Source: Anaerolineaceae bacterium
Lineage (GTDB): Bacteria; Chloroflexota; Anaerolineae; Anaerolineales; Anaerolineaceae
Direction of reading: 5' to 3'
Assembly (NCBI GenBank): GCA_003524305.1
Contig: DQHW01000028.1
Coordinates: 5,761-25,592 of the forward strand
DNA: 19,832 nucleotides
Shown here in pieces: positions 1-6,133 of this stretch; positions within the stretch are counted from its first letter, which is position 1, and every line of letters begins with the position of its first letter. The notes beneath the pieces were generated by a model that saw nothing but the letters and a program-made list of their open reading frames with translations, did no database searches and was not told the DNA's origin. Both the position numbers and the translations under genes were made by a program.

Positions 1-671
1 TGCTCAATTACCAGGGCAAAACGGACGATGTGGCCACCATGGCCCACGAACTGGGACATGCCATCCACTCGATGTTGGCCGACAAACACAGCTTGTTCAC
101 CCAGCATGCCTGTTTGCCGCTGGCCGAAACCGCATCCACTTTTGGCGAGATGATGCTGGTTGACCGCCTGCTGGCCGAGGAACCTGACGAAGCCGTGAAG
201 CGCGACCTGCTCTTCAAACAGATGGATGACGCCTATGCCACCATCCAACGCCAATCGTTCTTTGCCCTCTTTGAGAAACAGGCGCACCAGATGATCGCCG
301 ACGGCGCTTCGGTGGATGAACTTTCTGCGGCTTATATGGAAAACCTCAAGAAACAGTTCGGCAGCGCAGTGGAACTCTCTGAAGAATTCAAGTGGGAATG
401 GGTCTCCATTCCGCATATCTACCAGGTGCCCTTCTACGTATACGCCTATGCCTTCGGGCAGCTTCTAGTGCTTTCGCTCTACAAACAGTTCAAAGCCGAA
501 GGAGAATCCTTCAAGCCGAAATACATCAAGATGCTCTCCGCCGGCGGATCCGAGGCGCCCATGCAGGTGCTGGCCGAAGCCGGCGTGGACGTGACCAAGG
601 CATCTTTCTGGCAGGGTGGCTTCGATGTGCTGGATGCCCTGGTCGATCAATTGGAGAAGATCACGAAATAA
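1..671 (+). CDS. M3 family oligoendopeptidase (PepF-like), C-terminal part
   Basis: Zinc metallopeptidase of family M3 (thimet/oligoendopeptidase F group), which cleaves short peptides, normally in the cytoplasm. The frame is open to the left edge (codons from position 3), so the N-terminal part lies outside the window and the in-frame ATG at 30 is internal. The zinc motif HELGH is encoded at about 45-59. It is followed by the conserved downstream ETASTFGE helix, whose glutamate is the third zinc ligand in this family. The C-terminal YAYAFGQLLVLSLY and FWQGGF stretches are typical of the M3B helical domain. About 223 residues are visible of the roughly 560-600 usual for PepF. A strong terminator follows directly. 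The family call is firm; whether it is strictly PepF or another M3B member is less sure. Confidence 0.92.
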   Translation, partial: LNYQGKTDDVATMAHELGHAIHSMLADKHSLFTQHACLPLAETASTFGEMMLVDRLLAEEPDEAVKRDLLFKQMDDAYATIQRQSFFALFEKQAHQMIADGASVDELSAAYMENLKKQFGSAVELSEEFKWEWVSIPHIYQVPFYVYAYAFGQLLVLSLYKQFKAEGESFKPKYIKMLSAGGSEAPMQVLAEAGVDVTKASFWQGGFDVLDALVDQLEKITK

Positions 672-682
672 TTCGATTAACT

Positions 683-722
683 AAGCCCCTGCGGTTTTTA
701 AGAACCGCAGGGGCTTGCTTTT
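683..722 (+). terminator. Rho-independent terminator of the M3 peptidase gene
   Basis: A 14-bp perfect stem (AAGCCCCTGCGGTT at 683-696 with its complement at 703-716) has a 6-nt loop and is followed by a short T-rich run (CTTTTCT). It starts 12 nt after the stop codon. Confidence 0.85.
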
Positions 723-783
723 CTGGAGTGATTTTCAGAGTAGAAAGATTCCACAGAGAAATCCTGTCTTCTACCTCACCCCC

Positions 784-838
784 GACCCCAACGCTTCGCG
801 TTTTGGGTCTTCCCCTCTCCATCTTTGATGGAGAGGGG
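784..838. repeat. GC-rich double palindrome, REP-like intergenic element
   Basis: Two consecutive inverted repeats are present. The first is imperfect (GACCCC.AACGC with GCGTT.TTGGGTC, 784-809). The second is a 12-bp perfect stem, CCCCTCTCCATC (812-823) with its complement at 827-838 and a 3-nt loop. There is no T tract, so it is not an ordinary terminator. C-runs flank it on the left (CCTCACCCCCGACCCC) and G-runs on the right. The compact doubled-hairpin form resembles dispersed REP-like elements. The 227-nt gap 672-898 holds only this element, the terminator before it and the ribosome binding site of the next gene. Confidence 0.55.
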
Positions 839-898
839 CGCAGGGGAGAGGCAAACCTTCAAATAATCACCTTCTTTCATTCAATTGCGAGGCACTAA

Positions 899-1315
899 TT
901 GAACTTACTTCTCAAACTCCTTGTTACCTTCGGCAGCAGCGCCTCAATTGGATTCGGCGTCTGGCACTTCTTCGTGCCCAGGGCCTGGAAGTGGTACTCC
1001 TACATGGACCCCGCCGCCACGGAACTTGCCGTCGCCGTCCGCGCGATCAACGTGTTCTTCTCGCTGTCGCTGGTGCTCTTCGGACTTATGAACATTCTCT
1101 TCATATTCGGCGGAAGAGCCAATCGCTATTCACTGATCGTGCTGCTGGCTGCCACCTGTATTTTGTGGCTGACGCGATTGTCTTTCCAGATCATTTATCC
1201 GCAGGGCAGCATCAACCCGGCGCTTCAATACGGCATGCTGGCGGCATTTGCCGTCGTGACATTGTGTTATTTGATCGCGTTGGGATTGATCCTGTTTCAG
1301 AAAGTAGTGGTCTAG
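899..1315 (+). CDS. Small four-helix integral membrane protein, unknown function
   Basis: A 138-residue protein with four hydrophobic segments, at about residues 3-26, 45-72, 77-99 and 112-133, so very probably an inner-membrane protein. I do not recognise a named family. Visible landmarks are an aromatic motif after helix 1 (GVWHFFVPRAWKWYSYM) and a WLTRLSFQIIYPQGSI stretch between helices 3 and 4. The start is TTG at 899, supported by a GCGAGG ribosome binding site at 887-892 with a 6-nt spacer; no in-frame ATG gives a better site. Two tandem terminators follow, so it appears to be transcribed alone. The coding call is solid; function is open. Confidence 0.75.
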   Translation: MNLLLKLLVTFGSSASIGFGVWHFFVPRAWKWYSYMDPAATELAVAVRAINVFFSLSLVLFGLMNILFIFGGRANRYSLIVLLAATCILWLTRLSFQIIYPQGSINPALQYGMLAAFAVVTLCYLIALGLILFQKVVV

Positions 1316-1319
1316 ACTA

Positions 1320-1356
1320 GTCCCCCGCAGATTTTGAATCTGCGGGGGACTTCTAT
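1320..1356 (+). terminator. Rho-independent terminator of the membrane protein gene
   Basis: A 14-bp perfect stem, GTCCCCCGCAGATT (1320-1333), pairs with 1337-1350 across a 3-nt loop. It is followed by TTCTATAAGTT. Confidence 0.8.
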
Positions 1357-1370
1357 AAGTTCTACCCCCA

Positions 1371-1408
1371 GAAACCGGGTTTCTTCAAAGAAACCCGGTT
1401 TTCTCTTA
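1371..1408 (+). terminator. Second, tandem terminator-like hairpin
   Basis: ACCGGGTTTCT (1374-1384) pairs with 1389-1399 across a TCAA loop. The stem is extended by flanking GAA/TTT pairs and followed by TTTTCTC. It lies 21 nt after the first hairpin and just before the promoter of the regulator gene, which insulates that gene from read-through. Confidence 0.7.
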
Positions 1409-1416
1409 AACACACC

Positions 1417-1461
1417 TTGACACGATTCGCAACTCTGATAAAATCATTTCGATAAGTATCG
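1417..1461 (+). promoter_or_regulatory. Promoter and candidate operator of the ArsR-DinB operon
   Basis: TTGACA at 1417-1422, a 16-nt spacer, then TAAAAT at 1439-1444 preceded by an extended TG (1436-1437). Just downstream, around the expected start of transcription, is the inverted repeat CGATA-AG-TATCG (1450-1461). A short palindrome in that place is what a self-repressing ArsR-type regulator would use. The promoter is read directly from the sequence; the operator role is inference. Confidence 0.7.
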
Positions 1462-1483
1462 TAATGTTTTCAAGGAGTACTAT

Positions 1484-2053
1484 ATGACTGAACAGGAACA
1501 ACTGGCTGAACTATTGGCTTTCTTTAAATCGCTGGCGGATGAGAACCGCCTCAAGATCATCGGCTTGCTGGCGCAGCAACCCACATCTGTGGAAAAACTG
1601 GCTGAGCTGCTTGGGTTGAGTGTTTCGACGACTTCTCATCATCTCGCAACCCTGGCCAAGGCCGGGCTGGTCAGTGCCCGCACGGAGGGGCATTATTACA
1701 TTTATTCTCTTCAGACCGAGACACTTAAGAGTATGTCGCGCCACCTGCTGCAAGACGAAAACCTGCCCAAGCTTTCTGAAGGCCTGGGGGAGGATGCGTT
1801 TGACCGCAAAGTGCTATCCAATTTTCTGGACACAGACGGACGAATCAAAGCTTTTCCCGTTCAGGATAAGAAATTTATCGTTCTGCTGCGGCATGTATTA
1901 AAATCATTTGAGTCAGGCAAACGCTACACAGAAAAAGAGGTCAACGAGATTTTCGTGAAATTTAACGAAGACACCGCCTCGCTCCGCCGGGGGATGGTGG
2001 AATACAAACTGATGTCCCGCGAGGGCGGCGGCGGGGAGTATTGGGTGAATTAA
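1484..2053 (+). CDS. ArsR-family HTH regulator with C-terminal DUF2087 domain
   Basis: A 189-residue DNA-binding protein. Residues about 8-80 form an ArsR-type winged helix: an opening helix with SLADENRLKIIGLL, a recognition helix region LSVSTTSHHLATLAKAGLV, then the wing TEGHYYIYSL. Residues about 110-188 match DUF2087, with the signature GRIKAFP, a YTEKEVNEI motif, LRRGMVEYKLMSR and a terminal YWVN. There are no cysteine pairs of the classic metal-sensing ArsR type, so the signal is unknown. The ATG has AAGGAG at 1472-1477 with a 6-nt spacer. The DinB-like gene begins 1 nt after the stop, so the two are co-transcribed and probably translationally coupled. A palindrome at its promoter suggests autoregulation. 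Confidence 0.9.
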   Translation: MTEQEQLAELLAFFKSLADENRLKIIGLLAQQPTSVEKLAELLGLSVSTTSHHLATLAKAGLVSARTEGHYYIYSLQTETLKSMSRHLLQDENLPKLSEGLGEDAFDRKVLSNFLDTDGRIKAFPVQDKKFIVLLRHVLKSFESGKRYTEKEVNEIFVKFNEDTASLRRGMVEYKLMSREGGGGEYWVN

Positions 2054-2054
2054 T

Positions 2055-2573
2055 ATGGACAACATAAACAAATCCGCATTGCTTGTGCTTCACAATTACA
2101 ACAGCTATGCCAACCAGCTCGTGCTGCAGACCGCCGCCTCCATGGATGAAGCTGCCTTCACAGCCCAATCCAGCCCCAGCCACGGATCGGTAGAAGCGCT
2201 TTTAACTCACATGCTGACTACCGAGTTTTTCTTTCTGGCGCGCAGTGAGGGCAAGCCGGTGAATCCCAAAGGCGCCCCCGATATAACTCTCAGTCTGGCA
2301 GAGATCACAGCCGCCTTCAGCCAGATCGCAGACGAGCGGCTCAAATACCTCAATTGGGTGACTGAAGAAAAGCTGGTTGAGATTGTTGACATCCCCATCG
2401 GGGGACAGCCCTTTAAGTTGGCGCGTTGGCAGCTTCTGACCCAGTCGCTGCTCCACACCGCCCACCACCGTGGAGAACTTTCGATCGTCATGACCCGGTT
2501 GGGACACCCCCTGCCGACAATGGACCCCATTGTCGAGTTCGTCCACGAAAGCGGACAAGTCTGGCCGTGGTGA
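2055..2573 (+). CDS. DinB-family (YfiT-like) putative metal-dependent protein
   Basis: A 172-residue protein with the DinB/YfiT four-helix-bundle pattern: an N-terminal helix (HNYNSYANQLVLQ), the metal-ligand histidine H52 in LLTHMLTTE, and the second histidine pair in LLHTAHHRGEL (H134 and H138, with H137 beside them). In this superfamily three histidines bind a divalent metal. Many members are thiol transferases (bacillithiol or mycothiol S-transferases) or uncharacterised stress proteins. It is the second gene of the ArsR/DUF2087 operon, so its expression is presumably controlled by that regulator. This suggests a small regulated detoxification or stress unit, which is inference; the substrate cannot be read from the sequence. 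Confidence 0.85.
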   Translation: MDNINKSALLVLHNYNSYANQLVLQTAASMDEAAFTAQSSPSHGSVEALLTHMLTTEFFFLARSEGKPVNPKGAPDITLSLAEITAAFSQIADERLKYLNWVTEEKLVEIVDIPIGGQPFKLARWQLLTQSLLHTAHHRGELSIVMTRLGHPLPTMDPIVEFVHESGQVWPW

Positions 2574-2602
2574 TTTTTTTGGGGCACGTTGCAACGTGCC
2601 CC
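2574..2602. repeat. Perfect 22-nt palindrome, REP-like, with a T run before it
   Basis: GGGGCACGTTG is followed immediately by its exact reverse complement (2581-2602). The T run (2574-2580) lies before the palindrome on the plus strand, and on the minus strand the palindrome would be followed by A residues. It therefore does not fit a terminator in either direction. A short CCCTAATTT tail follows. It separates the DinB operon from the next transcription unit and is better read as a dispersed palindromic repeat. Confidence 0.5.
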
Positions 2603-2615
2603 TACCCCTAATTTA

Positions 2616-2624
2616 TGGTATATT
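2616..2624 (+). promoter_or_regulatory. Extended -10 promoter for the first deoxynucleoside kinase
   Basis: TGG-TATATT at 2616-2624 matches an extended -10 element. No convincing -35 hexamer is seen upstream, where the GC palindrome lies. The leader to the ATG at 2681 would be about 50 nt. Confidence 0.45.
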
Positions 2625-2680
2625 TTCTGTATTGAATATCCCCATATTACTGCCGGAAACCCGGTCGGAGACGCCAATTT

Positions 2681-3316
2681 ATGTATTTTGCCATTGAAGG
2701 TGTCATTGGGGTGGGCAAAACCACCCTCGCCAGAATGCTGCAGCCTCATTTCGAGGCCGAGCTTGTGCTCGAAGTCTTTGAAGAGAATCCCTTTTTAAGC
2801 AACTTTTATTCTGACCGCGCGCGATACGCCTTTCAGACGCAAATCTTCTTTTTACTCAGCCGTTATCACCAGCAGCGCCGCAATATCAATGAACAACTTG
2901 AATCTGGCAAGGTCGTGATCAGCGATTACACCTTTGAAAAGGATGCGCTTTTTGCACGCATCAATCTCAAGGGCGATGAACTTGATATGTATTACAACGT
3001 GCAAGAAGCCTTGGCTGAAAAGATCACCCCTCCCAACCTGGTGGTTTATTTACGCGCCACCACTGAAACCCTGATGCAGCGCATCGCACAGCGTGACCGC
3101 CCATACGAACGCACCATGGAACGCGAATACATTGACCAGTTAAACCGTTCGTACGATGACTTCTATTTGGGTTCCACCCATTCTTCTGAAATTCTGGTCA
3201 TCCAGACCGACGAGTTGGATTTTGTCAGCCGCACCATGGATTTGAATATCATTAAAGCGCGTATTGCGACAGCTCTTGAAGAAGCACCTTTCCAACCACT
3301 GCTACCTATTTCTTGA
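2681..3316 (+). CDS. Deoxynucleoside kinase family protein (variant DRS motif)
   Basis: A 211-residue P-loop kinase of the deoxynucleoside kinase family, which phosphorylates deoxynucleosides for nucleotide salvage in the cytoplasm. The Walker A loop is GVIGVGKTT (7-15). EVFEENPFLSNFY (31-43) is the substrate-side helix and loop. SDYTFEKDALFA (81-92) occupies the place of the usual DRS motif, and the lid arginines lie in AQRDRPYER (136-144). The DRS motif is replaced by SDY, unlike the second kinase in this window (5152-5808), so the two probably differ in substrate. The ATG at 2681 has CGGAG at 2666-2670. The next gene starts 14 nt after the stop, so they share a transcript. The exact substrate (dA, dG, dC or T) cannot be assigned. 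Confidence 0.88.
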   Translation: MYFAIEGVIGVGKTTLARMLQPHFEAELVLEVFEENPFLSNFYSDRARYAFQTQIFFLLSRYHQQRRNINEQLESGKVVISDYTFEKDALFARINLKGDELDMYYNVQEALAEKITPPNLVVYLRATTETLMQRIAQRDRPYERTMEREYIDQLNRSYDDFYLGSTHSSEILVIQTDELDFVSRTMDLNIIKARIATALEEAPFQPLLPIS

Positions 3317-3330
3317 ACACGGAGCCAGCC

Positions 3331-4317
3331 ATGCGTGTCACACGCGATATCCTGCTCAACCTCGCCAAAGAAAATGCCGCCAAACTGACCGCGAAAGACC
3401 GGGGCTTGGTGTGTGTTTACCTGACAGGGTCACTGCTCAAACAAAATCCCTTCATCGGCGGAATCACGGATATTGACTTGATCTGCGTGCATGACCGACC
3501 CCTGTCAGCCTGCCGCGAGATTGTGCGTATTAACGCTGATGTACATCTGGATATTGCCCATTACCCCCAGGAAGCTTTTGCTCCTGCCCGCAAACTGCGA
3601 CTTGATCCATGGCTCGGCGGCGCGCTGGATCTCGGCGCCATCAGCCTGCAGGATTCCACACATTGGTTTGATCTCACCCGCTCTACCGCTATTTCACAAT
3701 TTTGGCAGACAGCCAATGTTTCTGCGCGAAGCCGCCTTTTCCTGGATTCGGCCCGTCAAGATTGGCAGGCGCTGGTGGATGGTAATGTGCCTCAAGGAAT
3801 CAAACGCATTCAAACTTTTGTCAACGCCGTCCGCAAAACAGCCAATGCCGCAGCCAGCCTTTCGGGAATGCCCCTCACCGTCCGCAGGCTTTTTATTGAT
3901 CTACCAGAACGTGCTGAAAAAGCAGGCATACCAGAGCTCACCGGCGACCTGGTTCAATTGTTTACCAGTGCCGAAGTGACTGACGATAGTTGGCAGCCCT
4001 GGTTGACAGGATTAAATAATTCATTTACGGTGTTAACCACCGCCAAGACCATTCCACCAAGCATCAATCCGACCCGGCGAAATTATTATGAAAAAGCCAT
4101 TCTCGCACTATCAGAAGAACGGCCCGCCGCAGCCGTTTGGGTTTTGTTGGATGTTTGGACCATGGCTGCAAACCTGCTGCCAAAAACTGAGCCTGCTTAT
4201 AAAGAATGGCAGGATTTCTGCCATCAACTCAAACTGGATTCAAAAACACTGTCCGCCCGATTGGAAGTTTTGGATTCAGCCCTGGATAGTGTTGAAGAAG
4301 TTATCGAAAGTTTATAG
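3331..4317 (+). CDS. Nucleotidyltransferase-fold protein with helical C-terminus, function unknown
   Basis: A 328-residue protein. The N-terminal part has the polymerase-beta-type nucleotidyltransferase signature: LTGSLLKQNP (G33, S34), a long loop, then TDIDLICVHD (D47, D49), and a candidate third acidic residue D74 in VHLDIAHY. The C-terminal two thirds look largely alpha-helical, with no motif I can name. I chose the ATG at 3331 because GGAG at 3321-3324 gives a 6-nt spacer. The alternative TTG at 3313 overlaps the kinase stop and has no ribosome binding site. The gene closes the kinase transcript. MNT-type nucleotidyltransferases, aminoglycoside-modifying enzymes and adenylyltransferase toxins all share this fold. 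The length and single-chain form do not settle which group it belongs to. Confidence 0.75.
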   Translation: MRVTRDILLNLAKENAAKLTAKDRGLVCVYLTGSLLKQNPFIGGITDIDLICVHDRPLSACREIVRINADVHLDIAHYPQEAFAPARKLRLDPWLGGALDLGAISLQDSTHWFDLTRSTAISQFWQTANVSARSRLFLDSARQDWQALVDGNVPQGIKRIQTFVNAVRKTANAAASLSGMPLTVRRLFIDLPERAEKAGIPELTGDLVQLFTSAEVTDDSWQPWLTGLNNSFTVLTTAKTIPPSINPTRRNYYEKAILALSEERPAAAVWVLLDVWTMAANLLPKTEPAYKEWQDFCHQLKLDSKTLSARLEVLDSALDSVEEVIESL

Positions 4318-4737
4318 CCCTCCCTCTCTCCACAAAAATCATACTCCCCTGTGGATAATTGGCAGAAAACCTGTGGATAACCTGTCAATTCTTGTGGACA
4401 AAACAATTCAAATGATCCACTTACGGGGTGGATAAATCCCCCCCAAAAAAACACTTTATCAACAATAATCCGGTTTTTTGAATTTTTCAGCATTTGATCC
4501 TGAATCCATCAACATCCCCGCGTGAAATCTTTCTTTTTCAAAACCCTATATCTGGCGAATATTTTCGAATACTGACTAAATATTGCCAAGTGTATTCAAT
4601 TTTTTCTTTTATCCACATTTCCACAGCCACTACTGTTACAACTATTTAACACTATTCTTAAATAGAATAACCTATTAAACATCACAACTATCCACTCCTC
4701 ATAAAAAATAAACACTAATAATATCTACTACATAGTA
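4318..4737. other. Candidate replication origin: DnaA-box cluster plus AT-rich tract
   Basis: No gene is visible here. The stretch holds three exact DnaA 9-mers. Two are in the TGTGGATAA orientation (4350-4358, 4372-4380) and one is TTATCCACA (4609-4617). Single-mismatch copies are at 4393-4401 (TGTGGACAA), 4427-4435 (GGTGGATAA) and 4456-4464 (TTATCAACA). Two-mismatch copies are at 4413-4421, 4617-4625 and 4688-4696. They are followed by a strongly AT-rich tract (about 4630-4737) with a small hairpin, TATTCT at 4653-4658 pairing with 4664-4669, suited to unwinding. The exact boxes fall in two groups of opposite orientation, as in many bacterial origins. dnaA is not in the window and dnaN lies about 13 kb to the right, so context support is partial. 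A DnaA-titration or regulatory site is the main alternative. Confidence 0.6.
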
Positions 4738-4766
4738 TTGAAACTATGCATAATTTCTTGTACAAT
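4738..4766 (+). promoter_or_regulatory. Near-consensus housekeeping promoter of spoVS
   Basis: TTGAAA at 4738-4743, a 17-nt spacer, then TACAAT at 4761-4766. Transcription would start near 4773. That makes the in-frame ATG at 4772 unusable and gives a leader of about 68 nt to the ATG at 4841. Confidence 0.75.
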
Positions 4767-4840
4767 CTTTAATGAGTAGGCGTTATGCCCCCTTGGCTTA
4801 TCAAGAAAGACCATCGTTGATCCAGAAGGGAGTGGAAAAA

Positions 4841-5101
4841 ATGGATGTAATTAAGGTCAAAGCCAATTCTCGCACAGCTGCTGTCGCGGGGGCCATTGCG
4901 GGTGTCATGCGTGAACATAAACACGCAGATATACAGGCAATTGGTGCAGGTGCAGTAAACCAGGCCGTCAAAGCACTCGTCTTGGCAAAAGGTTATTTGG
5001 AAGAGGATGGAATAAAAATTGTCTGCTATCCTGAATTTGTTGATGTGGATATTGAAGGAAAAGTTCGCACTGCAATTAAATTAGTAGTGGATCCTGTTTA
5101 A
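4841..5101 (+). CDS. spoVS: Stage V sporulation protein S (SpoVS) family protein
   Basis: An 86-residue protein matching SpoVS along its whole length. It opens MDVIKVKANSRTAAVAGAIA, has the AIGAGAVNQAVKAL core (about 28-41), and ends EGKVRTAIKLVVDPV. SpoVS is an Alba-like small protein that affects septation and sporulation in Bacillus. It is also widespread in bacteria that do not sporulate, where its role is not settled. The ATG at 4841 has GGGAG at 4828-4832 and gives the standard family length. An upstream in-frame ATG at 4772 would add 23 unmatched residues and coincides with the predicted transcription start. The gene sits beside the DnaA-box cluster, with its own promoter and terminator, as a single-gene unit. 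A nucleoid or replication-linked role would fit the site but is only inference. Confidence 0.93.
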   Translation: MDVIKVKANSRTAAVAGAIAGVMREHKHADIQAIGAGAVNQAVKALVLAKGYLEEDGIKIVCYPEFVDVDIEGKVRTAIKLVVDPV

Positions 5102-5136
5102 TTATATTTAGTTGATGAATGATGAAGACAGTTTTT

Positions 5137-5164
5137 AGCCTGGTTGAAAAATCAGGCTTTTTTT
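5137..5164 (+). terminator. Terminator of spoVS, overlapping the 3' end of the convergent kinase
   Basis: AGCCTGGTT (5137-5145) pairs with AATCAGGCT (5150-5158), including one G-T pair, across a GAAA loop, and is followed by seven T residues. The right arm and T tract lie inside the last codons of the minus-strand kinase (stop codon at 5152-5154), so the same bases serve as terminator on one strand and coding sequence on the other. Confidence 0.85.
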
Positions 5165-5808
5165 GTTTCTTCTGAGGTAAAGATTACCTCTTCTTTACCG
5201 GTTAATTTTTCTTGTATTTTGCTGATGATTAATTCCAAATGACGGGGATGGGCGACATAGTCTAGATCATCAGATGGAACGGTCAATACGGGGCATAAAG
5301 TAAAATTATTGATCCAATTTTCATAAAGTTCGTTTAATCGGGATAAATATTCTGGTGCGATTTGCTGTTCATAATCGCGATTTCTTAATGCGATACGATT
5401 TAATAAAGTTGGAACCGAAGCGCGTAAATAGATCATTAAATCAGGTGGAGGAAGATATTCTGCAAGAGTTCGGTACAAAGAGCGATATGTGGTGTAATCC
5501 CTTTCGCTCATGCGATTTTGAGCAAATAAATTTTGAGCAAACACTTCTGCATCTTCATAAATACTGCGATCCTGAATAACAGATCCGGAATTTCGAATAA
5601 GTTCTTGATGGATGCGAAGTCGGTGGGTTAAGAAAAATATTTGTGAATGAAAGCTCCATGAAATCATATCTTTATAAAAGTCAGAGATATAAGGATTTTC
5701 AGTGACCGGTTCATAATAGGGTTTACTATCCAATCTTTCGCAGATCATTTCAACCAGGGTGGATTTGCCTACCCCAATATTACCAGCCACTGCAATAAAT
5801 TTTTTCAC
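5152..5808 (-). CDS. Deoxyadenosine/deoxyguanosine kinase-type deoxynucleoside kinase
   Basis: A 218-residue salvage kinase that transfers phosphate to deoxynucleosides. Walker A is GNIGVGKST (9-17). YYEPVTENPYISDFY (31-45) is the substrate-binding helix region. QDRSIYEDAEVFA (79-91) carries the DRS motif of bacterial dGK/dAK enzymes. The lid region is RNRDYEQQI (142-150), with arginines 142 and 144. The start is GTG at 5806-5808, supported by GGTGAGG at 5814-5820 with a 5-nt spacer. It is a paralogue of the kinase at 2681-3316; the two flank the candidate origin on opposite strands. Its 3' end overlaps the spoVS terminator. The DRS motif makes a purine deoxynucleoside substrate likely, but this cannot be fixed by eye. 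Confidence 0.92.
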   Translation of the reverse strand: MKKFIAVAGNIGVGKSTLVEMICERLDSKPYYEPVTENPYISDFYKDMISWSFHSQIFFLTHRLRIHQELIRNSGSVIQDRSIYEDAEVFAQNLFAQNRMSERDYTTYRSLYRTLAEYLPPPDLMIYLRASVPTLLNRIALRNRDYEQQIAPEYLSRLNELYENWINNFTLCPVLTVPSDDLDYVAHPRHLELIISKIQEKLTGKEEVIFTSEETKKA

Positions 5809-5850
5809 AAAAACCTCACCATATTTATTTAATGAGAAAGTGCTTAAAAA

Positions 5851-5859
5851 ATTATATCA
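5851..5859 (-). promoter_or_regulatory. Extended -10 promoter of the minus-strand kinase
   Basis: Read on the minus strand, the bases are TGATATAAT, a perfect extended -10. The -35 area falls in the T-rich tail of the ferredoxin terminator and is poor. The leader would be about 36 nt. Confidence 0.55.
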
Positions 5860-5875
5860 TCAGGTCTTAATAAAC

Positions 5876-5906
5876 AAAAAGAGACAGCCAATTGGACTGT
5901 CTCTTT
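5876..5906 (-). terminator. Terminator of the ferredoxin gene
   Basis: A 10-bp stem, AAAGAGACAG (5878-5887) with its complement at 5897-5906, encloses the small palindrome CCAATTGG. Read on the minus strand it ends in CTTTTTGTTT, a proper U tract. It lies 17 nt beyond the ferredoxin stop. Confidence 0.82.
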
Positions 5907-5922
5907 GAGATTTCAAATTGAA

Positions 5923-6093
5923 TTACGCAGGGACACAAGCGCCGGTGGGACAAACATCTGAGCAGGCGTGGCAATCTGTGCATTTTGCAGCATCAACGAC
6001 ATAGATATCCGGACCCTGTGAGATGGCGCCTTCAGGGCATTCAGCTTCACAGGCACCGCAAGAAATGCATTCTTCATTAATTTTTGTGGCCAT
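5923..6093 (-). CDS. 2x[4Fe-4S] bacterial ferredoxin
   Basis: A 56-residue low-potential electron carrier of the clostridial type. Two complete cluster motifs are visible: C9-x2-C12-x2-C15-x3-C19-P and C38-x2-C41-x2-C44-x3-C48-P. All eight cysteines and both trailing prolines are in place. It opens MATKINEECISCGACEAECP and ends PTGACVPA. The ATG has TCCTTTC (read AAAGGA on the minus strand) with a 6-7 nt spacer. It has its own promoter (6134-6162) and terminator, so it is a monocistronic housekeeping ferredoxin. Likely partners are oxidoreductases of an anaerobic metabolism, none of which is encoded beside it. A different minus-strand reading frame over the same bases is open for 76 codons but shows no cysteine pattern and is not real. 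Confidence 0.95.
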   Translation of the reverse strand: MATKINEECISCGACEAECPEGAISQGPDIYVVDAAKCTDCHACSDVCPTGACVPA

Positions 6094-6133
6094 AGAAAGT
6101 CCTTTCGTGAACCTTTGATTTTATTTGCTGAAA

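Noticed and set aside
4772..4840. N-terminal extension of spoVS from the ATG at 4772
   Set aside because: The predicted transcription start is at about 4773 and the family length fits the ATG at 4841, which has its own ribosome binding site.
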